DNA from: M3007 sp043764095
Lineage (GTDB): Bacteria; Bacteroidota; Bacteroidia; Chitinophagales; Saprospiraceae
Direction of reading: 5' to 3'
NCBI GenBank assembly: GCA_043764095.1
Contig: JAYUKX010000007.1
Span: 1 to 64,000, forward strand
DNA: 64,000 nucleotides
Both the position numbers and the translations under genes were made by a program. Under the pieces are notes generated by a model. The model made no database searches and was not told where the DNA came from. It was given only the letters and a program-made list of their open reading frames with translations. Of the stretch, positions 8,445-16,674 are shown piece by piece (the first letter of the stretch is position 1; each line of letters opens with the position of its first letter).

Positions 8445-9215
8445 TTATTTATTAGTCGTAATTTCCAACAATTCTACTTCAAAGATCAAAGTAGAGAAAG
8501 GTTTAATCTTAGCACTTGGGCTACGCTCGCCATAAGCCAAGTTTTGAGGAATAACGAACTTATATTTATCACCTACATTCATATACTGCAACCCTTCGGT
8601 CCAACCTTTGATAACACCATTCAAAGGAAACTCCGCAGGTTGGCCACGACGAACGCTACTATCAAACTCTTGACCATCTACAGTAGTGCCTACATAGTGT
8701 ACTTTTACTTTATCGGTAGCCACTGGTTTTGAGCCAGGATTATCCGCCTTTTTCATTACTTCGTACTGAAGGCCGCTCGTTGTAGTCGTTACTTCTTTGC
8801 GTTTTTTATTGGTCACCAAAAAGTCTTCGCTCATTTTTACATTGGCTTCATTGGCTTTCATAGATGCCGCTTTTTGGTAGTTATTGAAAATTTTGCTAGC
8901 ATTTTCTGCTGTGAACGACAAAGAATCTTCTTTAAGTGTTGCCATAATGGCATCAATGACCAAGTTACGGTCTAAATCGGTGTTACCAATCTGACGTTTC
9001 ATACTTGTTCCAAGTACAATACCCTGAGCATAAGAAGCACTATCCTTAGCATTTTTCAAAACTGGAGGCATTGGCTTTACTACTGGCGCACCTAATGTAA
9101 TAGCAGTACCCGCAGGAGCGGCAGCCTTGGCTGGTTTACTTTTTTTTGTACCACTTTGTGCTTGAAGGCCGACTGAAAGTGCGGCAGAAATCAAAATTAA
9201 AATTACTTTTTTCAT
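8445..9215 (-). CDS. FKBP-type peptidyl-prolyl cis-trans isomerase, exported
   Basis: A 256-residue protein that should catalyse proline isomerisation during folding of envelope proteins. Residues 1-20 form a signal peptide ending VGLQAQ. A lysine/alanine/proline-rich linker follows, then an FkpA/Mip-like N-terminal dimerisation helix region (SYAQGIVLGTSMKRQ onward), and a C-terminal FKBP domain from about 165 with KVHYVGTTVDGQEFDSS, GVIKGWTEGLQYM and the end motif LIFEVELLEI. The usual active-site aromatic and hydrophobic residues are present. It is monocistronic as far as can be seen. Confidence 0.93.
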   Translation of the reverse strand: MKKVILILISAALSVGLQAQSGTKKSKPAKAAAPAGTAITLGAPVVKPMPPVLKNAKDSASYAQGIVLGTSMKRQIGNTDLDRNLVIDAIMATLKEDSLSFTAENASKIFNNYQKAASMKANEANVKMSEDFLVTNKKRKEVTTTTSGLQYEVMKKADNPGSKPVATDKVKVHYVGTTVDGQEFDSSVRRGQPAEFPLNGVIKGWTEGLQYMNVGDKYKFVIPQNLAYGERSPSAKIKPFSTLIFEVELLEITTNK

Positions 9216-9306
9216 AAAAAATGATTCTATAATTCGAGATTAGATGGACTCGAAAAATGGACTAATGACTAATATTTGTTTAAATGTTTAATACCTAATA
9301 TTATTA

Positions 9307-10695
9307 CTATTTTTTCATAGCAGCATAATACTGATAGAAATAAGGAATGGTCTCAATGCCTTTATAAAAATTGAAAAGGCCATAATGCTCGTTAGGCGAA
9401 TGGATATCATCGGAATCCAATCCAAAGCCCATTAGGATCGATTTTGCATTAAATACTTGGTCAAACATAGCAACAATAGGAATACTGCCACCGCCACGTT
9501 GTGGCAACGGTTTTTTCCCAAATGCTTGTTCCATCGCTTTTTCGGCCGCTTTATACTCGACAGAATTAGTGGGCACAACTACAGGATAGCCTCCGTGGTG
9601 GGCTGTTACTTTTACTTGTACCGAAGCAGGTGCTAGTTTTTCAAAGTGCTTTTGAAACAATTTTTCAATTTTATTAGGGTCTTGATCCGGTACTAAGCGC
9701 ATTGATATTTTTGCAAAAGCCTTCGATGGTAGTACTGTTTTTGCGCCTTCCCCAATATAACCGCCCCACATACCATTCACGTCCAGTGTAGGCCGAATAC
9801 CCGTCCTCTCGATGGTGGTATATCCTACTTCGCCCAATACATCACCAATTTTAAGGTCTTTTTTATAGTTTTTCTCATCAAACGGTGCTTGATTCATCAT
9901 TTTCCGTTCTTTGGCTGGCACTTTTTGAACATCCTCGTAGAAACCTGCAACGGTGATGCGTCGTTTTTTATCGTGTAACGAAGCGATCATTGTACATAGT
10001 ATATTAACCGGATTTGCTACTGCCCCACCGTAAACACCTGAATGCAGATCGCGATTAGGGCCAGTCACTTCAACTTCCATATAACAGAGGCCACGCAAAC
10101 CTACAGTAAGACTGGGTGTTTGGTTGTCAATAATACTGGTATCAGAAATCAGAACGACATCACAAGCGAGTTTTTTCTTGTTGGCTTTACAAAATTTTTC
10201 TAAGTTTTTTGAACCGACTTCCTCTTCGCCTTCAATCATGAACTTAACATTACAAGGCAGTTTATCAAATTTCAACATGGCCTCAAATGCTTTTACGTGC
10301 ATAAAGAACTGCCCTTTATCATCACATGCACCACGAGCAAAAATGGCTCCGTCTGGATGATTTTTGGTTTTCTTTACTACTGGTTCAAACGCTGGACTTT
10401 CCCAAAGTTCGAGTGGGTCAGCAGGTTGTACATCATAATGACCATAAACCAATACAGTAGGTGCTTTCGCATCCACCATTTTTTCGCCATATACAATAGG
10501 ATGACCTTCTGTTTCAAATACCTCTACCGAGTCGGCGCCTACTTTACGCAAATGGTCGGCTGTTGCTGTTGCCATGCGCCGTACATCATCCTTAAATTTG
10601 GGATCAGCACTGACGGAAGGGATGCGTAGTAGATCCATCAGTTCATCTAGGTAGCGTGTTTTATTTTCTTGTAAATATGCTTTTAGTTCTTTCAT
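9307..10695 (-). CDS. M20 family dipeptidase (CNDP-like)
   Basis: A 462-residue zinc dipeptidase of the carnosinase-like M20 branch. The metal-site residues are recognisable: the histidine of VYGHYDVQPADP, the aspartate of GACDDKGQ (ligand and catalytic region), the catalytic glutamates of EGEEEVGS, the aspartate of LISDTSI and the late histidine of HSPNEHYG. The dimerisation/lid domain sits between about residues 200 and 370. No signal peptide is present, so it probably degrades dipeptides in the cytoplasm. No functional partner is adjacent. Confidence 0.92.
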   Translation of the reverse strand: MKELKAYLQENKTRYLDELMDLLRIPSVSADPKFKDDVRRMATATADHLRKVGADSVEVFETEGHPIVYGEKMVDAKAPTVLVYGHYDVQPADPLELWESPAFEPVVKKTKNHPDGAIFARGACDDKGQFFMHVKAFEAMLKFDKLPCNVKFMIEGEEEVGSKNLEKFCKANKKKLACDVVLISDTSIIDNQTPSLTVGLRGLCYMEVEVTGPNRDLHSGVYGGAVANPVNILCTMIASLHDKKRRITVAGFYEDVQKVPAKERKMMNQAPFDEKNYKKDLKIGDVLGEVGYTTIERTGIRPTLDVNGMWGGYIGEGAKTVLPSKAFAKISMRLVPDQDPNKIEKLFQKHFEKLAPASVQVKVTAHHGGYPVVVPTNSVEYKAAEKAMEQAFGKKPLPQRGGGSIPIVAMFDQVFNAKSILMGFGLDSDDIHSPNEHYGLFNFYKGIETIPYFYQYYAAMKK

Positions 10696-10819
10696 GCCGT
10701 GGCCGGTTTTAACTATAATTTATTAAGGCACAAATTTCATGCTTTTTTTCAAACTTTTCATTTAAAATAAAGACTTTAATACACGCCAAAAGTATTATTT
10801 TTTGCATCTTACCTGAAAT

Positions 10820-10853
10820 TTTGCCTTCAAAATGAATTTCACTACTATATTTG
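10820..10853 (+). promoter_or_regulatory. Candidate promoter of the first ECF sigma gene
   Basis: TTTG (10820-10823) and TATATTTG (10846-10853) are separated by 22 nt, within the range for Bacteroidota primary-sigma promoters. The -7 box overlaps the TTG codon at 10851, the first start available after an in-frame TGA at 10833. This implies either a leaderless message beginning near GTG 10860 or a different promoter further upstream. Confidence 0.5.
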
Positions 10854-11393
10854 CCACTCGTGCTTACTGAAGAAAAATTAATAGAGCAACTCGTCCAACA
10901 AGACCGTAGTGCACAGAAACAACTGTACGAACGCTATTCACCACTGATGTTTAGTGTTTGCAGGCGTTATTTGCGTTCCCGCGAGGACGCAGAGGAGGCA
11001 TTGGTGAGTGGTTTTTATAAAGTATTTTCACAGATTGGGTCTTACTCGGGCATAGGTAGTTTTGAGGGTTGGATACGTAGAATCATGGTCAATGAAGCCT
11101 TAATGAAACTCCGAAAGTCACAACCCCTTGTATTTCCTGGCGATAGTTTTACCCCTGTTGACACCGAAGATAGTTTCAATATTGAAGCAGATATATCAGC
11201 AAGGGAAATTATGGCATTGTTAGAAGAATTACCGCCAGGTTACCGTACTATTTTTAACCTGTTCGTTTTAGAAGGTTTTAAGCACCACGAAATTGCAGAA
11301 ACTTTAAACATCAGTATTAATACCAGTAAATCGCAATTGATTTTGGCAAAAGAAAAAATGCGCAAACTCCTCCAAGCCAAAGGTTACCTTTAG
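10851..11393 (+). CDS. RNA polymerase sigma factor, ECF (sigma-70 family)
   Basis: A 180-residue alternative sigma factor. Region 2 spans about 10-85 (QKQLYERYSPLMFSVCRRYL, then FEGWIRRIMVNEALMKLR). Region 4 is a helix-turn-helix near 125-170 (LPPGYRTIFNLFVLEGFKHH, then EIAETLNISINTSKSQL). The start is uncertain: TTG 10851 is the first available, but the TATATTTG box overlaps it and GTG 10860 is an alternative only three codons later. The next gene, 11 bp downstream, encodes a small membrane protein that may act as its anti-sigma partner. No target promoter can be assigned. Confidence 0.9.
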   Translation: MPLVLTEEKLIEQLVQQDRSAQKQLYERYSPLMFSVCRRYLRSREDAEEALVSGFYKVFSQIGSYSGIGSFEGWIRRIMVNEALMKLRKSQPLVFPGDSFTPVDTEDSFNIEADISAREIMALLEELPPGYRTIFNLFVLEGFKHHEIAETLNISINTSKSQLILAKEKMRKLLQAKGYL

Positions 11394-11404
11394 TACATTA
11401 CACC

Positions 11405-11626
11405 ATGTCAGATTTATTTGATTTTTTCAAAGATAACGAATCCAAATTGCACGAAGCGCCGTCTGCCCAGGCGTGGAATAAGTTGGAAGCCAAACTCGAA
11501 AAGCGAAAACGCCGGGCGAGAAGGGGTATTCAGTTCCTACAACTTGGTTATGTGATCGCGGCTGTATTATTTTTACTCATCATCGCTTATTTAGTGTGGA
11601 TCAGGTTCAATGCTGCTGCCCAGTAA
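11405..11626 (+). CDS. Small single-pass membrane protein, possible anti-sigma partner
   Basis: A 73-residue protein I do not recognise by family. It has an acidic/aromatic N-terminus (MSDLFDFFKDNESKLHEAPS), a highly basic stretch KLEKRKRRARRG near 32-41, and one TM helix at about 46-66. The basic stretch before the helix predicts a cytoplasmic N-terminus. Its position 11 bp after an ECF sigma gene and before a terminator makes a sigma-binding or membrane-tethering role reasonable, but no anti-sigma signature is visible. Confidence 0.65.
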   Translation: MSDLFDFFKDNESKLHEAPSAQAWNKLEAKLEKRKRRARRGIQFLQLGYVIAAVLFLLIIAYLVWIRFNAAAQ

Positions 11627-11663
11627 GAAAAGTTGTTGCAATAACCCAAAAGAGCGGCTAAAC

Positions 11664-11704
11664 AAAAAGCAGCGCACCACGTTAATGCGGCACGCTGCTT
11701 TTTT
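11664..11704. terminator. Bidirectional terminator between the sigma unit and clpC
   Basis: AAAAAGCAGCG and CGCTGCTTTTTT form an 11-bp stem around an 18-nt loop, with U tracts in both directions. It separates the plus-strand sigma unit from the converging clpC gene. Confidence 0.8.
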
Positions 11705-11731
11705 ATATACTATAAATAACTAAAGTCTCCT

Positions 11732-14323
11732 TTAGTTTTCTACTTCACCTAAATCACTTACTTCCTTGCCTTTCTTTTTCTTGCCTGTTGCGGCGGCTGT
11801 AACAGCAGCAGTAATGACAATACCATCTTTAGCCTCATTCATTGCAGCATCCAATTCGGCACCTTCACCCGGTGATTCATTTAGGATATACTCAGCGAGC
11901 GGATCTTCAATGAATTTTTGTATGGCGCGGTGCAATGGGCGTGCGCCAAACTGTGGATCATAGCCCTTTTCGCTGACAAATTCCTTAGCCTCTGCTGTAA
12001 GCGAAAGTTTAATTTTCATCGTATCCAAACGCTTGGTCAAGCCTTCCAATGCATTGTCAATGATTTTGAAAATTTCGGCCTTGCCCAATGGATTGAACAC
12101 GACCACATCATCGATACGGTTAAGGAATTCTGGAGAGAACGTCCGTTTCAATGCGGCTTGGATTACTGTTTTGGTATTATCTTCAGCAGCGTCTTCGCGG
12201 GCTTTCGTGGCAAAACCTACACCCTGACCAAAATCTTTCAACTGGCGCGCACCAATATTGGAAGTCATAATGATCAATGTATTTTTGAAATCCACTTTAC
12301 GACCCAAACCATCCGTCAACTGGCCATCGTCCAATACTTGCAACAAAATATTAAATACATCTGGATGTGCTTTTTCTATTTCATCGAGCAGGATAACAGA
12401 GTATGGTTTGCGACGTACTTTTTCGGTCAATTGTCCACCTTCTTCGTATCCAACATAGCCCGGAGGCGCACCAATTAAGCGGCTCACGGAGAATTTCTCC
12501 ATGTATTCGCTCATATCTATACGGATCAGCGCATCAGTATTATCGAATAAATAGCGCGCTAAAGATCGTGCTAATTCCGTTTTACCCACACCTGTTGGAC
12601 CCAAGAAAATAAAGGAACCCACTGGTTTTTTAGGATCTTTCAAGCCCACGCGATTACGCTGAATGGCTTTGGATACCTTAATCACTGCTTCGTCCTGGCC
12701 AATGACCATTTTCTTTACATCCTCGCTCATTAGAACGAGTTTTTTGCTCTCGCTTTCGCCCACTTTAAGGATTGGAATACCCGTCATCATGGCTACTACT
12801 TCAGCAATATCGTCTTCATTAACTGGGTAGCGTTTTGTTTTGGACTCCTCTTCCCAATTGGCTTTAGCATATTCTAAAGCGCGCGACGATTTACTTTCCT
12901 GATCCCTCAATGCAGCGGCATCTTCGTATTTTTGATCGCGCACAGCCTTATTTTTCGCCTCTTTGAGTTCTTCGATATCCTTTTCCATCTGCTCAATTTC
13001 CTTCGGCACCACAATATTTTTGAGGTGGACACGCGCACCTACTTCATCCAAAACATCAATGGCTTTATCTGGAAGGAAACGATCGGTGATATAACGATCG
13101 CTCAAGCGCACGCAAGCCTTAATTGCTTCGGGAGAATAAACGACATTATGGAACTCCTCGTATTTATTTTGGATATTTTGGAGGATATTGATGGTATCTT
13201 CCTGGCTTGGTGGTTCTACCAATACTTTTTGGAAACGACGGTCAAGTGCACCATCTTTCTCGATGTACTGGCGGTATTCATCCAATGTAGAAGCACCGAT
13301 GCATTGTAATTCACCACGCGCCAAGGCTGGTTTAAAGATGTTGGAAGCATCGAGCGAGCCCGTTGCGCCACCAGCACCAACCATCGTATGGATTTCGTCG
13401 ATAAACAAAATCACATCGCGGTTTTTCTCCAATTCCATCATAATCGCTTTGATACGTTCTTCGAACTGACCGCGATATTTAGTACCAGCCACCAAAGCGG
13501 CTAGGTCGAGCATAACGAGGCGTTTATTGAACAGTGTGCGACTTACCTTCTTTTGGAGAATACGAAGTGCAAGTCCTTCTACGATCGCTGTTTTGCCCAC
13601 ACCGGGTTCACCGATCAAGATAGGATTATTTTTTTTCCGACGACCAAGAATTTGGCTGACGCGTTCTATTTCACTTTCGCGGCCAATAATTGGATCGAGT
13701 TTGCCTTCTTCGGCTAAGCGAGAAATATCGCGGCCAAAGTTGTCGAGTACTGGAGTACGACTTTTGGGCTGGCCTTTCTGAGCACCTGTCCGGTTAAACC
13801 GTTCATCGTCCTCTTCATAGTTGCCGCCCTCGCTTGGAGCTTGATTAACCAAGCCTGGATGATTAAGATCTTGTTCTGAACGCACGTATTCGAGTTCTTT
13901 TTTAAATGATTCATAATCAACGAAATACTCGTTGAGCAATTGTGTTGCATGGGTATCGCCATGTTTCAATAAGGAGAGCATCAGATGCTCTGGGAATATT
14001 TCCTCGCTCCTCAAATTCTTGGCTTCTATGAACGTGACTTTCAGCACGCGTTCCACTTGCGTGGTAACGGGCACTTTATCTACAAACAAGTTCTCTGCTG
14101 GAGGATAGTTGGAATAGCGCGGTATAGCGCGTTCCAAACGCTTGCGAAGATCATTCACATCTACGGATAAAGAATCGAGCACACGAACGGCCAATGAATC
14201 CCGCTCGCCGATAATTCCCAATAATAAGTGTTCGGTGCCCACATAATCATGCCCCAAACGCCGCGCTTCTGAACCGCTTTGGTGTATAATTTGCTTGACG
14301 ACCGGAGAGAATTTTTTATTCAT
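11732..14323 (-). CDS. clpC: ATP-dependent Clp protease ATP-binding subunit ClpC
   Basis: An 863-residue class-I AAA+ unfoldase that feeds substrates to ClpP. Visible domains are a double Clp_N repeat (about 1-150), NBD1 with Walker A GEPGVGKTA near 240, a middle region with a UVR-type segment (AVRDQKYEDAAALRDQESKS), NBD2 with Walker A GPTGVGKTE near 580, and the C-terminal Clp D2-small domain. The UVR segment and short middle domain separate it from ClpB. The tail is extended by about 40 residues rich in alanine, lysine and glutamate. It stands alone. An 18-bp palindrome (ACCTGA, 6 nt, TCAGGT; 14342-14359) lies just upstream of the ATG and could be an operator. Confidence 0.96.
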   Translation of the reverse strand: MNKKFSPVVKQIIHQSGSEARRLGHDYVGTEHLLLGIIGERDSLAVRVLDSLSVDVNDLRKRLERAIPRYSNYPPAENLFVDKVPVTTQVERVLKVTFIEAKNLRSEEIFPEHLMLSLLKHGDTHATQLLNEYFVDYESFKKELEYVRSEQDLNHPGLVNQAPSEGGNYEEDDERFNRTGAQKGQPKSRTPVLDNFGRDISRLAEEGKLDPIIGRESEIERVSQILGRRKKNNPILIGEPGVGKTAIVEGLALRILQKKVSRTLFNKRLVMLDLAALVAGTKYRGQFEERIKAIMMELEKNRDVILFIDEIHTMVGAGGATGSLDASNIFKPALARGELQCIGASTLDEYRQYIEKDGALDRRFQKVLVEPPSQEDTINILQNIQNKYEEFHNVVYSPEAIKACVRLSDRYITDRFLPDKAIDVLDEVGARVHLKNIVVPKEIEQMEKDIEELKEAKNKAVRDQKYEDAAALRDQESKSSRALEYAKANWEEESKTKRYPVNEDDIAEVVAMMTGIPILKVGESESKKLVLMSEDVKKMVIGQDEAVIKVSKAIQRNRVGLKDPKKPVGSFIFLGPTGVGKTELARSLARYLFDNTDALIRIDMSEYMEKFSVSRLIGAPPGYVGYEEGGQLTEKVRRKPYSVILLDEIEKAHPDVFNILLQVLDDGQLTDGLGRKVDFKNTLIIMTSNIGARQLKDFGQGVGFATKAREDAAEDNTKTVIQAALKRTFSPEFLNRIDDVVVFNPLGKAEIFKIIDNALEGLTKRLDTMKIKLSLTAEAKEFVSEKGYDPQFGARPLHRAIQKFIEDPLAEYILNESPGEGAELDAAMNEAKDGIVITAAVTAAATGKKKKGKEVSDLGEVEN

Positions 14324-14578
14324 GATTCTATGATATTAACTACCTGATGAATGTCAGGTTTAAAAACGCGACAATGTTAAGTATTTTGAAAGATATGCAA
14401 GTACTAATTTGTACAGATTTCGAAAATTTAACAAAAAGTAACGTCTTTTAGTTCATTCTTTTCAAAATTTGTATTCAGCAAGTACAGGATTAATTACTAA
14501 CTATAAAAATCAGGCCAAAATTGCTTTCTGACTTTCTGTCACCCTACCACCCGATGCCTTACCTGATTTTTTTTCTTG
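14324..14578. other. Divergent intergenic region clpC / STAS gene
   Basis: Contains the ACCTGA-N6-TCAGGT palindrome at 14342-14359 in the clpC leader. There is also a long inverted repeat (AAAAATCAGG at 14505-14514 with CCTGATTTTT from 14562) whose right arm runs into T-rich sequence like a plus-strand terminator, although no gene lies upstream of it on that strand. A small RNA is possible but not supported by a clear promoter. No ORF of note. Confidence 0.4.
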
Positions 14579-14604
14579 TTTGTTCTTCAAATGTTCTATA
14601 TTTG
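14576..14604 (+). promoter_or_regulatory. Promoter of the STAS-trmH-GT2-lysA run
   Basis: TTG (14576-14578), 18 nt, then TATATTTG (14597-14604) match the Bacteroidota TTG-N17-23-TAnnTTTG pattern. The ATG is about 60 nt downstream. Confidence 0.6.
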
Positions 14605-14665
14605 CCCTGCTTTAAACGAAGTAAAGGCACTTAATTTAATACAATAAATTGAAAATCAATAATTT

Positions 14666-15019
14666 ATGAAATACAGATTAGACAAACAAGAGCGTTTTGC
14701 GGTATTGACATTGGATGAAGATAATCTGAATTCTAGCATCGCCCCCCAATTTAAAAGCGATTTAATCATTTTGAGCAACGAAGGTATTCCTAGTTTAATC
14801 CTAGATTTGACGAATGTCAAATTTGTAGATTCTAGTGGATTAAGTGCCATTCTGACAGGACACCGCCTTTGGAAAGACAATGGTGGATTTATTGTAGCCG
14901 GAGAATTACATCCGATGGTTAAAAAATTAATTGAAATTAGTCGCCTTGATGACATCTTTAGGCTTGCTCCATCCGTTAACCAAGCCATTGAAATGCTAAA
15001 TACAAAAGCGGCAAATTAA
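14666..15019 (+). CDS. STAS-domain protein (anti-sigma factor antagonist-like)
   Basis: A 117-residue single STAS domain. The conserved loop FVDSSGLSAIL (D55, S56, S57) carries the serine that kinases phosphorylate in SpoIIAA/RsbV-type anti-anti-sigma factors. No kinase or phosphatase partner is nearby, and many Bacteroidota have a lone STAS protein of this type whose target is unknown. It is followed after 3 bp by the methyltransferase gene, so the genes are probably co-transcribed from the TATATTTG promoter. Confidence 0.88.
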   Translation: MKYRLDKQERFAVLTLDEDNLNSSIAPQFKSDLIILSNEGIPSLILDLTNVKFVDSSGLSAILTGHRLWKDNGGFIVAGELHPMVKKLIEISRLDDIFRLAPSVNQAIEMLNTKAAN

Positions 15020-15022
15020 ATT

Positions 15023-15709
15023 ATGTCGCCAACGCGAGAAAAGAAAATGCGCGAGGCCGCACTTCAAACTCAATTAGATTTGACGGTGGTGTTGGAGAAT
15101 ATTTACGACCCTCTCAATATAAGTGCTATAATGCGGTCTTGTGATGCGGTTGGAATTCGCGAAATTTTCGTTATTTATACCCAGCAATATTTAGACAAAC
15201 GAGGATTGGTGTTGGGAAAACGTACTTCGGCAGGTACTTTCAAATGGATGGATGTTTATCTATTCGACAATTTGGAGGAGTGTTTTAGAAGGGTACGAAC
15301 AAAATACAAAAGGGTGTTGGCCACTTTACCAAGTGAAGGTAGTCACTCCCTTTTTAATTTAGACCTAACAATACCTACCGCAATTATTTTTGGCAACGAA
15401 GATGATGGCTTAAGTACCGAAGCAATAGCACTTTGTGATGGTTTTTTTACAATTCCACAAGCGGGTTTTGCTGAAAGTTTAAATATTTCGGTGGCTTGCG
15501 CCGTTAGTTTATATGAGGCGTATCGGCAAAGAGATGCCAAAGGATTTTATAGCACCCATCCTCAATTGGATACTTTTGAACAAGAGGCGCTTTTTGAACG
15601 TTGGGCAAAAAAAGTAAAAACTGATAAATATCATAACAGGGGTATTGCTATCGACGAACAATCTCCGGATATCATACCTGTATTTGCTGCTCGGCCTTCC
15701 TTAACTTGA
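15023..15709 (+). CDS. TrmH-family (SpoU) RNA 2'-O-methyltransferase
   Basis: A 228-residue SPOUT methyltransferase that should methylate a ribose 2'-OH in tRNA (or rRNA) using S-adenosylmethionine. The three family motifs are visible: NIYDPLNISAIMRSCDAVG near the N-terminus, IIFGNEDDGLSTEA in the middle, and IPQAGFAESLNISVACAVSLYE as the knotted AdoMet-binding segment. The size and N-terminal extension fit TrmH (tRNA Gm18) better than the rRNA enzyme RlmB, but the target base cannot be proved here. The stop is 11 bp before the glycosyltransferase start. Confidence 0.88.
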   Translation: MSPTREKKMREAALQTQLDLTVVLENIYDPLNISAIMRSCDAVGIREIFVIYTQQYLDKRGLVLGKRTSAGTFKWMDVYLFDNLEECFRRVRTKYKRVLATLPSEGSHSLFNLDLTIPTAIIFGNEDDGLSTEAIALCDGFFTIPQAGFAESLNISVACAVSLYEAYRQRDAKGFYSTHPQLDTFEQEALFERWAKKVKTDKYHNRGIAIDEQSPDIIPVFAARPSLT

Positions 15710-15720
15710 TTTTTAACTAC

Positions 15721-16656
15721 ATGCTACAAGTTTCATTAGTCATACCTTTAAAAAATGAAGAAGAAAGTTTGCCCGAACTCGAGGCTTGGATTCGACGCGT
15801 ATGCGAAACGGAACAACTTTCTTATGAAATCATTTTTATTGATGATGGTAGCACGGATCGCTCTTGGGATGTAATTCTACAGTTAAAAGCGCAAAATCCG
15901 AATATCAAGGCAATTAAATTTAGGCGAAACTATGGCAAATCTGCAGCATTACATACCGGTTTTGGCATAGTAAACGGTGAAGTCGTGATTACAATGGATG
16001 CCGATTTACAAGATAGCCCCGATGAAATACCTGCATTGCGTAATATGATTCTGCAAGAGGGACTGGATTTGGTCAGCGGTTGGAAAAAGCGCAGACACGA
16101 TCCTTTGAGCAAAACGATACCAAGTAAATTATTCAATGCTGTAGCGCGTAGTATTAGTGGCATTCAGTTACATGATTTTAATTGTGGTTTGAAAGCCTAC
16201 CGCTATTCTGTGGCAAAATCCATAGAAGTATATGGCGATATGCACCGTTGGATGCCTGTATTAGCAAAATGGGCAGGATTTACAAAAATCGGCGAGAAAG
16301 TGGTGGAACACCGGGCGCGTAAATATGGCTATTCTAAATTTGGATGGGAACGCATCATTACTGGTTTTTTAGACCTGCTTTCCGTTTATTTTGTGGGTAA
16401 ATTTGGCAAAAAACCGATGCACTTTTTTGGAACGCTTGGAACTTTGTCGTTTATACTGGGGTTTGCTGTATTGGCTTGGTTGAGTTATTCAAAATTAGTC
16501 AATAGCGAATATGGGATTGCAGAACGGCCTGCGTTTTTCTTCGGCATTGTAGCATTACTCATAGGAACACAATTGTTTTTAGTAGGTTTTTTAGCAGAAT
16601 TAAACAATAGAAATGCAGTAAACAAGGATCAATATTTGATTGAATCTGAAATATAA
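15721..16656 (+). CDS. Family 2 glycosyltransferase (polyprenyl-phosphate sugar transferase type)
   Basis: A 311-residue membrane-anchored GT-A enzyme. The nucleotide-sugar site includes IDDGSTDRSW, the DxD-type MDADLQDSPDEIP, and the acceptor-loop region HDFNCGLKAYR. Two C-terminal TM helices (about 230-255 and 270-295) give the DPM1/GtrB/ArnC-like layout, so it probably loads a sugar onto undecaprenyl phosphate for envelope glycan or lipid modification. Start chosen at the second ATG (MLQVSLVIPLKNEEES). The first ATG overlaps the previous stop and adds only five residues. Sugar unknown. Confidence 0.88.
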   Translation: MLQVSLVIPLKNEEESLPELEAWIRRVCETEQLSYEIIFIDDGSTDRSWDVILQLKAQNPNIKAIKFRRNYGKSAALHTGFGIVNGEVVITMDADLQDSPDEIPALRNMILQEGLDLVSGWKKRRHDPLSKTIPSKLFNAVARSISGIQLHDFNCGLKAYRYSVAKSIEVYGDMHRWMPVLAKWAGFTKIGEKVVEHRARKYGYSKFGWERIITGFLDLLSVYFVGKFGKKPMHFFGTLGTLSFILGFAVLAWLSYSKLVNSEYGIAERPAFFFGIVALLIGTQLFLVGFLAELNNRNAVNKDQYLIESEI

Positions 16657-16674
16657 AGACATCATTTTTTCAAC

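Noticed and set aside
11918..12478. 186-residue plus-strand ORF inside clpC
   Set aside because: Lies entirely opposite a strongly conserved gene. It is a shadow of clpC codon usage.
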